Part shown: piece after piece, positions 1 to 7,850 of the stretch
How positions within the stretch are numbered: the stretch's first letter is position 1
How the letters are laid out: the number at the start of each line of letters is the position of its first letter
From: an uncultured Halieaceae bacterium
Lineage (GTDB): Bacteria; Pseudomonadota; Gammaproteobacteria; Pseudomonadales; Halieaceae
NCBI GenBank assembly: GCA_913031575.1
Contig: CAJWEV010000008.1
Span: 1 to 57,420, forward strand
Direction: 5' to 3'
Length of the DNA: 57,420 nucleotides
Translations under genes and position numbers: made by a program
The notes under the pieces: model-generated
Database searches by the model: none
Seen by the model: only the letters and a program-made list of their open reading frames with translations
What the model was told of the DNA's origin: nothing

Positions 1-41
1 AGATGCAATTACACAACCTCACAGATAAATAGGAACTACCG

Positions 42-485
42 ATGATGTTAAGACTTCTCTCCGCGATTATCGCGACTATGGCTGCGATCAGTGTTACGGC
101 AGCTGAACATACTGTCCAAATGAAAAACCAAGGCAGCACAGGCATTATGGTTTTTGAACCCGCAGTGTTGAAAGTGGCTGTAGGTGATACGGTAACTTTC
201 CAGCCCAGTGACATGGGTCATAACTCGCAATCCATACCTTCGATGTCACCTGCAGGCGCTAAGGGTTGGACCGGCGGTATCAATCAAGCGGTGTCAGTCA
301 CTATAGAGACCGAGGGCGTTTACATTTATAAGTGCCAGCCACACTTGGCACTTGGCATGATCGGCGTAGTGGTCGCTGGTGAGGCGACAAATATAGAAGC
401 GATCAATGCTAAAGTCCCAGCAATGGAAAAAGCGTTGCTTTCAAATAAGGGACGGCTCCGCGAGTACCTTGCGCAGGCCCAGTAA
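42..485 (+). CDS. Pseudoazurin-like blue copper protein, exported
   Basis: A small periplasmic type I copper protein that shuttles single electrons between redox partners. The first 20 or so residues form a signal peptide (MMLRLL, then a hydrophobic stretch ending at VTAAEH). The mature part has the cupredoxin ligand set His60, Cys98, His101 and Met106; the spacings (38, 3, 5) equal those of classical pseudoazurins (H40, C78, H81, M86). The start is one of two adjacent ATGs at 42 and 45. It stands alone, followed by a terminator-like hairpin. In denitrifiers this family feeds nitrite reductase; no such gene is nearby. A role as soluble donor to the reaction centre is only inference from the neighbourhood. 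Family identification is firm, partner unknown. Confidence 0.9.
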   Translation: MMLRLLSAIIATMAAISVTAAEHTVQMKNQGSTGIMVFEPAVLKVAVGDTVTFQPSDMGHNSQSIPSMSPAGAKGWTGGINQAVSVTIETEGVYIYKCQPHLALGMIGVVVAGEATNIEAINAKVPAMEKALLSNKGRLREYLAQAQ

Positions 486-498
486 AGCAAGCTGAATT

Positions 499-533
499 TG
501 TCTTTGCGGCCTCGCGGCCGCGAGACAGTTTTC
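499..533 (+). terminator. Hairpin terminator after the pseudoazurin gene
   Basis: Stem of TGTCT and GCGGCC (499-511, with two unpaired T) against GGCCGC and AGACA (516-527), four-base loop, then GTTTTCC. It starts 13 bases after the stop codon. The T-run is short, so termination may be partial. Confidence 0.55.
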
Positions 534-864
534 CCATACAGTGTCACAAATTTGCTCCTCAATAAGGCCTGAAACGCTCGCTAATAAATCTATTTTTGGT
601 GTCTATGCGCTCATCGGTATTATGATAACAGCGAGACTCAGCACCTGCAGTTCGCGTTAAGTTCTAATTTATTCGGCGCGCTGATCGCTCAGAAACGAGC
701 GCACCTGGTTGGCAATGGGTCCAGAAATATACGTGGCCACTACGCCCTGCTAATGCGGCCTACTCTTATACCGAGCTATGCCGACACTCTAAGTTTTCGA
801 CTACACTAAGCGCGACTGCTGTTCTGCGAGGAACAGGTAATCATATGCTTTGGGGGCAAATGAT
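534..864. other. Intergenic stretch without a recognisable gene
   Basis: About 330 bases between the pseudoazurin terminator and the sterol-desaturase gene. The longest protein-like piece I see is a minus-strand open stretch of some 23 codons ending with the TAA at about 672-674; it has no start context and is probably chance or a gene remnant. The promoter of the downstream gene presumably lies near 780-850, but I cannot pick out convincing -35/-10 hexamers. Confidence 0.4.
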
Positions 865-1752
865 ATGGACCAAGTTATTGCGGTAATGCAGGACGACTGG
901 GTAATGATGGCCCTGCCCTTTTTCTTTGGGGCTCTCGCCATTGAGGTTCTGTGGGCTTACAAAGCCACGACGAAACATTACGAATCCGTTGACTTTTGGA
1001 CGAGCATCCGCGTCATGTTGCTCACCGTTTTTGTGGATTTGATTCCCAAGTTCTTGGGTATTTGGTTGATGTTTGTCGCGTACTCGTTGTCACCACTGCA
1101 AGGCATGATCGACACGAGCTGGTACTGGTGGGTACTCCTATTTTTCCTAGATGATTTAACGTATTACAGCTTTCATCGAGGCAACCACGAGGTGAGATTG
1201 CTGTGGGCGGGTCATGTCTCACACCACAGTTCGCAGTACTACAACCTCGGTACAGCACTGAGACAGGGCGTCGGCGAGCGCATTTTGAAATATCCTTTTT
1301 GGTTGCCACTGGCAATCATTGGATATCACCCGGCCATGATTGTGACGATGCTCAGCTTGAGTTTGATCTACCAGTACTGGCTCCACACTGAGGCATTTTA
1401 TAAGTTTCCAAGAACGATAGAGTTCATCTTCAACACGCCATCGCATCACCGCGTTCACCATGGATCCAATGTTCGTTATCTTGATCGCAACCATGGAGCG
1501 ACACTCATCATTTGGGATCGTCTTTTTGGCACCTTTTCTGAAGAAGTCCCTGAAGAACCTGTTCAGTATGGTTTAACCAAAAATATAAACACCCACAAAG
1601 TCATGCAGGTGGCTTTTGGAGAATACGGCTCGATGTGGCGTGATATTCGTCGTGCAGAAACATGGCGCGACAAGTTGGGCTACCTGTTCAAGGCACCAGG
1701 ATGGAGCCACGATGGTCCTGACATGCGATCTGACACGCTTAGGAACGCGTAA
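865..1752 (+). CDS. Sterol desaturase / fatty acid hydroxylase family membrane protein
   Basis: An integral membrane di-iron oxygenase of the superfamily that includes C-5 sterol desaturase and carotenoid hydroxylases. The three histidine boxes that bind the metal pair are all present: HRGNH, HVSHH and SHHRVHH, separated by hydrophobic helices. At 295 residues it has the usual family length. I chose the ATG at 865 because a GGGGG run lies about 9 bases upstream; a TTG at 850 is the longer alternative. The next gene overlaps its 3' end. Its location before a P450 and crtD suggests hydroxylation or desaturation of a lipid or carotenoid, but the substrate cannot be read from sequence. It is not close enough to CrtZ or CrtR for me to name it so. 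Confidence 0.85.
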   Translation: MDQVIAVMQDDWVMMALPFFFGALAIEVLWAYKATTKHYESVDFWTSIRVMLLTVFVDLIPKFLGIWLMFVAYSLSPLQGMIDTSWYWWVLLFFLDDLTYYSFHRGNHEVRLLWAGHVSHHSSQYYNLGTALRQGVGERILKYPFWLPLAIIGYHPAMIVTMLSLSLIYQYWLHTEAFYKFPRTIEFIFNTPSHHRVHHGSNVRYLDRNHGATLIIWDRLFGTFSEEVPEEPVQYGLTKNINTHKVMQVAFGEYGSMWRDIRRAETWRDKLGYLFKAPGWSHDGPDMRSDTLRNA

Positions 1753-2155
1753 CGCCTGTGTGACTGATCAAATTCTGGCCATCTACGACGCTGATTTCAC
1801 CGTGCTGGGTGAGATCGCTTATGCCATCGGCAAAGTAACCGGCATTCGTAGTTGCGCGCTCTGTGATGTCTCCCATGGCTTAAATCCACTCGGAAAAAAA
1901 AACTGGCGGAGCTATCGTGGGACGCGACCTGAGATCGAATGGATCCATCGAAATGATTTGGATGACGACACCAGAGCGGCACTCGTCTGTGAGCTCCCCT
2001 GTGTAATAGCAAAAGATTCTTTAGGCGGCTGTCATATGCTTCTGGATAACAAGGAAATCCGGGCCTGTCACGGCGATATCACACAGTTTGACGCGAGGTT
2101 ATCAAATGCGTTGGCGCAGCGTTTGATTGTGCTCGATGACGCACACGCATCATGA
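1712..2155 (+). CDS. Uncharacterised conserved-looking protein with Cys-x2-Cys motif
   Basis: I do not recognise a named family. The protein (147 residues from the ATG at 1712; 131 from an alternative GTG at 1760) begins with an ILAIYDADFTVLGE segment followed by CALC-DVSHG, a Cys-x2-Cys with a nearby His that could bind metal or act in redox. No signal peptide or membrane helix is visible. The ATG at 1712 has GGAG five bases upstream and overlaps the preceding oxygenase gene by 41 bases, which suggests translational coupling; the GTG would avoid the overlap. Its last 77 bases overlap the tail of the convergent P450 gene. The link to the upstream hydroxylase is the only functional clue. Confidence 0.6.
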   Translation: MVLTCDLTRLGTRNACVTDQILAIYDADFTVLGEIAYAIGKVTGIRSCALCDVSHGLNPLGKKNWRSYRGTRPEIEWIHRNDLDDDTRAALVCELPCVIAKDSLGGCHMLLDNKEIRACHGDITQFDARLSNALAQRLIVLDDAHAS

Positions 2156-3503
2156 CCTGTTCTGCAGGACGGGTCGTTAGTCTAGCTGCGGGAACCACTG
2201 TTTGATTTGGCAGCAATTCAAAATCGAACTTACTGACTAGCTGTGACATGATTAGTAGACTTTCGACCTGCGCAAACCCAGCACCAACGCATAAATGCGG
2301 CCCCTGCCCGAAAGGAATATAGGCACCCTGAGTAAGGTTCTTCTCATTTTCCGGAAGAAAACGCTCGGGTTTAAAAGCGTGTGGATCTTCCCAGTACTTG
2401 CTATGTCGTTGAAGTGTCCAAGGCGCAATCATAACCAGGGCACCCCGTGGCAAGCGCTTGCCCTCGATCTCAACCTTCTCCAATGCGACTCTTGGTACAA
2501 AGGTAATTGGCGGGTAAAGTCGCAATGCTTCCTTAAAAAATGCTCGTGTCAAGGGTAGCTTCTTAGTCGCCTCAAAGGATAAATCACCGTCGCTCATGTA
2601 GGGATCTATTTCCTCACGCAACCGAGCTAGCCACTCAGGTCGCTCTGCCAAAATGTAAAAGACCCAAGTCAGTGCGCTCGCTGTCGTCTCATGGCCCGCA
2701 AGGAAGAAAACTCCCAACTGGTCAATCAACTCATCTCGGGTAAACGGCAATCCGGTGTCTTTGTCTTTGGCTTGGATGACCGCTGAGGCAATGTCATTAA
2801 ACTTGCCCTCAGTTACATTGAGGTGAGTATCGATCAAAGCACCAATGTGATATCTGATGCGCTCACAAGCGGCAAGCACTTCCCGAGTTTGCTTGATCTC
2901 CGACCAAGCGGGCTTCAGTATCATCCCGAGTATATCGACCTGAGCCACAGACTTCTCAAAGAGCGTAAAGTCCTCAAACACCTCTTTCGCGACATTTGAC
3001 GCTAGGGGTGTCGAAAAGACAGTTCGACAAATTACATCAGCCGTGAGATGGCTCATTGCCAAATCCAAAGAGAACGGCTGTCCCGAATCCGCAGATTCAC
3101 TAATTGTCGAAACATGATCGTCAGTAGCCGCACACATCGCAACATAAGCCACACTTAAGCGCATCAAACTAAACGCCGGGTCGATCATCGCGCGCTGGCG
3201 ACGCCATTTAGGTCCGTCGGTTACGAACATACTCTCACCGATGAGTGGGTCGAGTGCGCCAACCATGAGGTCGCTTTTAGGGAATACGCCCTGCTCGTCG
3301 CGCATGATCTCCTTCACCGCCGAAGGCCGGTTGAAGAGCACTGTGCCACGCCTAGATCGCCCTAGGTGACCAATATCAAAGTGATAGGCCTCAGCAGGAA
3401 GTAGCTCAAGTAAATTCCCATCTCCCTTCCAAAGCGATCGAATTAAAGCAATAACCGCAGGTAGCGAGTTTGGCTTTGGTGGTATGTAAAGTGTTTCATC
3501 CAC
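2079..3503 (-). CDS. Cytochrome P450
   Basis: A soluble bacterial haem-thiolate monooxygenase of 474 residues, needing an external ferredoxin or flavoprotein that is not encoded nearby. Visible signatures in order: the I-helix oxygen-binding motif AGHETTAS, the K-helix ExxR (EALRLYPP), and the haem-binding loop FGQGPHLCVG with the axial ligand at Cys405. The start is a GTG at 3503. The gene runs toward the sterol-desaturase block and away from the membrane-protein/crtD pair, sharing only about 50 bases of upstream DNA with the latter. Carotenoid or other terpenoid hydroxylation is a reasonable guess from the neighbours; nothing in the sequence fixes the substrate. Confidence 0.9.
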   Translation of the reverse strand: MDETLYIPPKPNSLPAVIALIRSLWKGDGNLLELLPAEAYHFDIGHLGRSRRGTVLFNRPSAVKEIMRDEQGVFPKSDLMVGALDPLIGESMFVTDGPKWRRQRAMIDPAFSLMRLSVAYVAMCAATDDHVSTISESADSGQPFSLDLAMSHLTADVICRTVFSTPLASNVAKEVFEDFTLFEKSVAQVDILGMILKPAWSEIKQTREVLAACERIRYHIGALIDTHLNVTEGKFNDIASAVIQAKDKDTGLPFTRDELIDQLGVFFLAGHETTASALTWVFYILAERPEWLARLREEIDPYMSDGDLSFEATKKLPLTRAFFKEALRLYPPITFVPRVALEKVEIEGKRLPRGALVMIAPWTLQRHSKYWEDPHAFKPERFLPENEKNLTQGAYIPFGQGPHLCVGAGFAQVESLLIMSQLVSKFDFELLPNQTVVPAARLTTRPAEQVMMRVRHRAQSNAAPTHLITSRQTV

Positions 3504-3551
3504 GGAAACTATCCAATAGTATTGACACTACACACAGTATGGAGCGCCAAT

Positions 3552-4298
3552 ATGGGCCTGTCGACCCATAGCATTTTCGAATCGCTGGTGATCATGCACA
3601 TCATTACAGGGACCGTGGGACTCATCTCTGTCTGGATTCCTATTGCAGGACAGAAAGGCGGCAAACTTCACCGGAAAGCGGGCAATATATTCATTATCAG
3701 CATGTTGACGACCGGACTGATCGCAACAGGTATTTCGCTCACGACACTCTCTGATCCAACAGGCACGCATCCGCATCTTGCAGACCACCCACTGTTTAAA
3801 GATCCACAACTGATCGCCGGTATATTCGGCTGGATGATGCTCTATCTCGCCACGCTGACGGTCAACTTGGCATGGCATGGCTGGCTCTGCATGCGGAACA
3901 AGCGCGAGCATCATAAGAATGCCGCCTGGCACAATCTGCTATTGCAAGTCGTCCTCACGGCAACATCGGCCAATTGTTTTATCCGCGGTTTCGAACTCAA
4001 TCAACCGATGATGATGGGCATTGCCTTTGTAGGCTTTGCAACGGTTGCAACCAACCTGTCGTTCATCTACCGACAGCCCTCCTCGCCCAAAGTACGAATT
4101 AAGGAACACATTAAATCGTTGGTGGGCGCAGGCATTTCCGTTTACACCGCCTTCTTCGCATTCGGCGCGGTTCGATTACTGCCAGAGATCGCGCTAACCC
4201 CAGGACTTTGGGCCATCCCACTGGTGACAGGACTGGCTTTGATAATTTATCACCAGCGAGCCGTGATGACTCCGCCTCGGCGCATCCAGACAACCTGA
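3552..4298 (+). CDS. Multi-pass membrane protein, DUF2306-like
   Basis: A protein of about 248 residues with roughly seven hydrophobic helices. Near the N-terminus it carries a HIITGTVGL helix and a GGKLHRKAGN loop, which resemble the DUF2306 membrane family; the His residues in these segments could bind a cofactor, though none is proven. I prefer the ATG at 3552, which has GGAG seven bases upstream, over a TTG at 3522 that has no ribosome site. Its TGA shares bases with the crtD ATG (TGATG), so the two are almost certainly cotranslated and may act together. Function unknown. Confidence 0.6.
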   Translation: MGLSTHSIFESLVIMHIITGTVGLISVWIPIAGQKGGKLHRKAGNIFIISMLTTGLIATGISLTTLSDPTGTHPHLADHPLFKDPQLIAGIFGWMMLYLATLTVNLAWHGWLCMRNKREHHKNAAWHNLLLQVVLTATSANCFIRGFELNQPMMMGIAFVGFATVATNLSFIYRQPSSPKVRIKEHIKSLVGAGISVYTAFFAFGAVRLLPEIALTPGLWAIPLVTGLALIIYHQRAVMTPPRRIQTT

Positions 4299-5782
4299 TG
4301 GCAAGACGCGCGATCATTATTGGTGCCGGTGCGGGCGGACTCGCCTGCGCCACTGAACTCGCTGCAGCCGGCTGGCAAGTCGACGTTTTTGAAGCACGGA
4401 GCGAGCCGGGTGGAAAAATGCATCAGCGTCAAGTCGGTGGCGTGGGCATCGACAGCGGACCCACGGTCTTTACCATGCATTGGGTGTTCGAGCAGTTATT
4501 TAAGCGCGGAGGAAAGCACTTTGACGATTGTGTGGCCCTCACGGAGAGTCGCCGCCTAGCGCGTCATGCGTGGACAGATAGCAGTTACCTTGACTTGTTT
4601 CACGATATCGATCAATCCAGCGAAGCGATTGCCAAGTTTTCTGATGAGGAGAACGTAGACGGCTATCAACGATTCTGTAAGGACGGAGAAATTATCCACG
4701 GTTTATTAAAGGATAACTTCATGGCCAGCGCTCGGCCATCTCCAGCCAAGCTAACCTATCGACTACTTAGAGATGGCGGCATGAAGGCGCTTTCAGTAGC
4801 ACCACATAAATCTCTCTGGCAGTCGCTCGGCCGCTACTTCAGTGATCCTAGGCTGCGCCAGTTGTACGGACGATATTCGACCTATGTGGGCTCATCGCCA
4901 CTGCTAACCCCATCAACACTCATGCTCATTGCACACGTTGAGCGCCAAGGGGTTTGGTGCGTCGCGGGAGGCATGCGTGCGCTCGCCGACGCCATGGCCA
5001 ATGTTGCTTCCGAAAACGGTGCAACCTTCCACTACAACAGCGCAGTTCGCGAGATTACGGGCGATGAACGTAGCGTTCGAGGGATAACTCTCGCCTCAGG
5101 CGAAACGCATAATGCTGACGTTGTGATTTTTAATGGTGACACAGCCGCTTTGAGTGATGGACTTCTCGGCGAGCGCGTTCGTAGGGCAGTCCCATCGCGC
5201 GCGCGCAAACAGCGCGGCCTGTCGGCTATTACCTGGTGTATGCGAGCCAGTACGTCGGGGTTAGATCTCGATCATCACAATGTTTTCTTTGCAGCCGATT
5301 ATGAAAAAGAATTTTCACACATATTTGAGCAACGCGGCATCTGTCCAGAACCCACCGTCTACGTTTGCGCGCAAGACCGGTTAAATGGCGAGTGCAAATC
5401 TCCTAACGGCGAGCGCCTATTACTGCTCATCAATGCACCCGCTGACGGCGATCACCTGGCGTGGACACCTGAGAAACTTCTCGAGCAGAGAAATCGAGCG
5501 TTGGATGTTATCAAGCGAGGCCGGGTCAACATCGAATTCGAAGAGGAAAACTGCCTCGCAACCTCTCCCGATGATTGGCATAGACGCTTTCCAGCCAGCG
5601 GAGGTTCTCTCTATGGTGCAGCATCGCACGGCATGTTTTCGATTTTTAGTCGCGCCTCGTCTAGGACCAAGGTACGAGGCTTATACCTCGCTGGTGGCAG
5701 TGTGCACCCAGGTCCCGGAGTTCCCATGGCGACCTTGTCAGGCACACTGGCAGCTCGCGAAATTCTCGAACAAGTCAACTAA
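4298..5782 (+). CDS. crtD: Hydroxyneurosporene / carotenoid 3,4-desaturase CrtD
   Basis: An FAD-dependent desaturase of the CrtI/CrtD family that introduces the 3,4 double bonds of spirilloxanthin-type carotenoids. The N-terminus has the dinucleotide-binding motif IIGAGAGGLACATELAAAG; the C-terminus has the family signature GLYLAGGSVHPGPGVPMA. At 494 residues it is of normal length. The ATG at 4298 places the flavin motif at residue 5, and the overlap with the preceding stop supports it. It is less similar in style to the CrtI encoded at 10532, and the presence of crtC and crtF argues for CrtD rather than a second CrtI. Its last four bases overlap the end of a convergent hydrolase gene. Confidence 0.85.
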   Translation: MARRAIIIGAGAGGLACATELAAAGWQVDVFEARSEPGGKMHQRQVGGVGIDSGPTVFTMHWVFEQLFKRGGKHFDDCVALTESRRLARHAWTDSSYLDLFHDIDQSSEAIAKFSDEENVDGYQRFCKDGEIIHGLLKDNFMASARPSPAKLTYRLLRDGGMKALSVAPHKSLWQSLGRYFSDPRLRQLYGRYSTYVGSSPLLTPSTLMLIAHVERQGVWCVAGGMRALADAMANVASENGATFHYNSAVREITGDERSVRGITLASGETHNADVVIFNGDTAALSDGLLGERVRRAVPSRARKQRGLSAITWCMRASTSGLDLDHHNVFFAADYEKEFSHIFEQRGICPEPTVYVCAQDRLNGECKSPNGERLLLLINAPADGDHLAWTPEKLLEQRNRALDVIKRGRVNIEFEEENCLATSPDDWHRRFPASGGSLYGAASHGMFSIFSRASSRTKVRGLYLAGGSVHPGPGVPMATLSGTLAAREILEQVN

Positions 5783-6645
5783 CACTCGGCGTAAAAATTT
5801 TCGATTACCGACACCGTCTCTCCCGAATGCTCCCAATGCGGCATACCAAAGCTAGGGGCCACACGATGAAATCGCCAGTTAGCGGTGTTCTCAAAATCAG
5901 CAAAGCGCTCAAAAGACACGTTCGGGTCACGATCAAAAATCACCAACACCGGCAAATCCAGGCGCTGATAAAGGTTCTCGACCGCATTCTCTGTAAACAA
6001 CCCCATCGATAAAAACTGCAGTGGCATCAGATGGGCGTCAGGTACCTTGGTCGTTTTTAAGGCATAACTCACGAGCTCATTAGGGACGCAACCCGAGAAA
6101 TTCATACCGTAGAAATACCGAATACTTCGCTCAGTGCGAAGGAGTTTGAAAGCATTGCGGCCAAAGCCCGCAAACTCAAAGATCTTTTTAAGGCGTTGCT
6201 GAGTTTTTTTTGATACTACTCCGCGCGCGGAAAAACCTGTTGGTGAGATGAGCGTGACGCTTCGCACCTTCGCACCAAATTCTGTAATCGCTCGTGCCAC
6301 AAACTCGCACCCTAGAGACAGTGCGACAACATCTGGAGCTTTGTCTCCCGGCAACGACTCGATCATTGCAGCGATCTCACGCGCGAAATCTATAGACGTG
6401 AACTCACCAACGTTACGTTCTGAGCGACCGAAACCCGGTAGATCAGGCGCAAAAGCTGGTCGCGACTCTTGAAAATGCGTGAAGAGCGGCTTCAATTCGA
6501 TGGCGCTCGGTGCGGCGTTGACACTATGAATGAAAAGTAAGGGTCTACCCACTTGATCTGCAGAGAAATACCAATACAGCTGGTGCTCCATACATCCCCT
6601 AAAGTATTCACCGCTGCAATCAATGGCGCTCTCTAATTGGCGCAT
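5779..6645 (-). CDS. Alpha/beta hydrolase of unknown substrate
   Basis: A hydrolase-fold protein of about 288 residues. It shows the oxyanion-hole segment LLFIHSVNAAP, the nucleophile elbow ALSLGCE (Ser in place of the usual GxSxG context, with Leu before it), an acid candidate in VIFDRDPN, and a late His in MPHWEHSG. The ATG at 6645 has AAGGAG nine bases upstream; an in-frame ATG at 6672 is also possible. It is not BchO, which is encoded at 9616. It is transcribed away from bchI, sharing that gene's operator region, and converges on crtD, so it is probably under photosynthetic control. Esterase, lipase or accessory roles cannot be told apart. Confidence 0.75.
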   Translation of the reverse strand: MRQLESAIDCSGEYFRGCMEHQLYWYFSADQVGRPLLFIHSVNAAPSAIELKPLFTHFQESRPAFAPDLPGFGRSERNVGEFTSIDFAREIAAMIESLPGDKAPDVVALSLGCEFVARAITEFGAKVRSVTLISPTGFSARGVVSKKTQQRLKKIFEFAGFGRNAFKLLRTERSIRYFYGMNFSGCVPNELVSYALKTTKVPDAHLMPLQFLSMGLFTENAVENLYQRLDLPVLVIFDRDPNVSFERFADFENTANWRFHRVAPSFGMPHWEHSGETVSVIENFYAEC

Positions 6646-6747
6646 CCCTACCCACTCCTTACTCTCTCCCATCTATACGTCCTATACGTAGCTAAACTCG
6701 CCCGGACTGACGAGCATGAAAAAATAAATAAATTTTGACAATTTATA

Positions 6748-6765
6748 TGTTTAAATAAAGTGACA
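6748..6765. promoter_or_regulatory. PpsR/CrtJ-type operator upstream of bchI
   Basis: Exact TGT-N12-ACA palindrome with an AT-rich spacer (TTAAATAAAGTG). A TTGACA at 6735-6740 precedes it by seven bases, and its ACA could act as the right half of a second, degenerate site. It lies between the divergent hydrolase and bchI genes and could serve both. Confidence 0.65.
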
Positions 6766-6797
6766 CTAATACGGCTAATCTCAATCAGGCCGATATG

Positions 6798-6813
6798 CCT
6801 GTATTAATACAGG
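6798..6813. promoter_or_regulatory. Perfect 16-bp palindrome before bchI
   Basis: CCTGTATTAATACAGG is a perfect inverted repeat 20 bases before the bchI start codon and 32 bases after the PpsR-type site. It does not fit TGT-N12-ACA, so it would be bound by another dimeric regulator, or may be a chance palindrome. Confidence 0.4.
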
Positions 6814-6833
6814 TTCAAGTTGGGGGAATTATC

Positions 6834-7850
6834 ATGACCGTAGCGTATCCCTTCACGGCGATCGTTGGGCAGGATGATATGAAGCTGGCACTTGCCATTG
6901 CAGCGGTAGACCCCGGTATTGGTGGTGTGCTCGTATTTGGTGAGCGCGGTACTGGAAAGTCCACGACGATTCGCGCACTGGCGCAACTACTTCCCAAAAT
7001 TTCCGCGGTAGAAAACTGCCCCTATCACTGCGACCCTGAGGCATCAAATAAAACCCTGTGCCCTAGCTGTCAAAGTGATACCAATCCGAAAGCCCGTAAA
7101 ATATCTATTCCGGTAGTAGACCTCCCATTGGGCGCCACAGAAGACCGAGTATTAGGCGCATTAGATATCGAGAAGGCCATTCACAGTGGTGAGAAAGCCT
7201 TTCAACCCGGCTTGCTTGCAGCAGCCAATCGTGGCTTTTTGTATATCGATGAAGTGAATTTACTTGAGGACCATATTGTCGATGCCCTTTTGGACGTTGC
7301 GGCCTCGGGTGTCAATGTCGTTGAGCGGGAAGGCCTGAGTATCCGTCACCCTGCAAGATTCGTTCTCGTCGGTAGTGGCAACCCTGAAGAGGGAGAACTG
7401 CGTCCACAGCTTCTGGATCGCTTCGGCCTTTCCCTCGATGTAAGAACGCCGCGCGACATCCCTACTCGCGTGGAAATCATCAAGCTCCGTGATGCTTTCG
7501 ATCTCGACCCCGAAGGATTTAGTAGGCGATTCTCCCGAAAAGAGGGTGCGCTTCGACGAAAAATTGATGTGGCAAGGGGGGTTGTTGAAAGCGTGAATGT
7601 GCCAGCGGAAGTGCTGGAGAAGGCTGCAGAGCTTTGCTTAGCACTGGGAACTGACGGACTCCGCGGCGAACTTACCCTCATCAGAAGCGCTCGCGCGCTC
7701 GCCGCGCTTGAGGGCCATAGTGCGGCCGATATAAACCACCTAAAACACGTCGCTTTATTTGTGCTGCGCCATCGTTTGAGGCGCGATCCTATGGACGAGT
7801 CCAGTGCCGATGCTCGCGTCGAGCGAACTATCACAGCCGTCCTCCCCTGA
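6834..7850 (+). CDS. bchI: Magnesium chelatase ATPase subunit BchI
   Basis: The AAA+ motor of magnesium chelatase, which with BchD drives Mg insertion into protoporphyrin IX by BchH. Walker A is at residues 36-44 (GERGTGKST), Walker B reads FLYIDEVNLL, and the arginine-rich sensor region near VGSGNPEEGELRPQLLDRFG is intact. The length of 338 residues is typical. The ATG at 6834 follows GGGGGAA and gives the usual MTVAYPFTAIVGQ start; an upstream in-frame ATG at 6795 lies in operator DNA and is unlikely. bchD begins inside its 3' end, so subunits I and D are coupled. A PpsR-type operator sits 68 bases upstream. Confidence 0.97.
   Translation: MTVAYPFTAIVGQDDMKLALAIAAVDPGIGGVLVFGERGTGKSTTIRALAQLLPKISAVENCPYHCDPEASNKTLCPSCQSDTNPKARKISIPVVDLPLGATEDRVLGALDIEKAIHSGEKAFQPGLLAAANRGFLYIDEVNLLEDHIVDALLDVAASGVNVVEREGLSIRHPARFVLVGSGNPEEGELRPQLLDRFGLSLDVRTPRDIPTRVEIIKLRDAFDLDPEGFSRRFSRKEGALRRKIDVARGVVESVNVPAEVLEKAAELCLALGTDGLRGELTLIRSARALAALEGHSAADINHLKHVALFVLRHRLRRDPMDESSADARVERTITAVLP

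Noticed and set aside
672-745. A short minus-strand protein-like stretch in the gap after the pseudoazurin gene
   Set aside because: Only about 23 codons between stops, with no start context; cannot be told from chance.
3510-3527. TAT-N12-ACA as a PpsR box between the P450 and the membrane-protein gene
   Set aside because: One mismatch in six fixed bases is common by chance and no partner site lies at 7-8 bases.
4298-5782. A second copy of phytoene desaturase crtI
   Set aside because: The sequence style, coupling and company of crtC and crtF fit CrtD better; a CrtI is already encoded at 10532.
5779-6645. bchO
   Set aside because: The gene at 9616 has the BchO N-terminus and the bchI-bchD-bchO position; this hydrolase has a different nucleophile motif.
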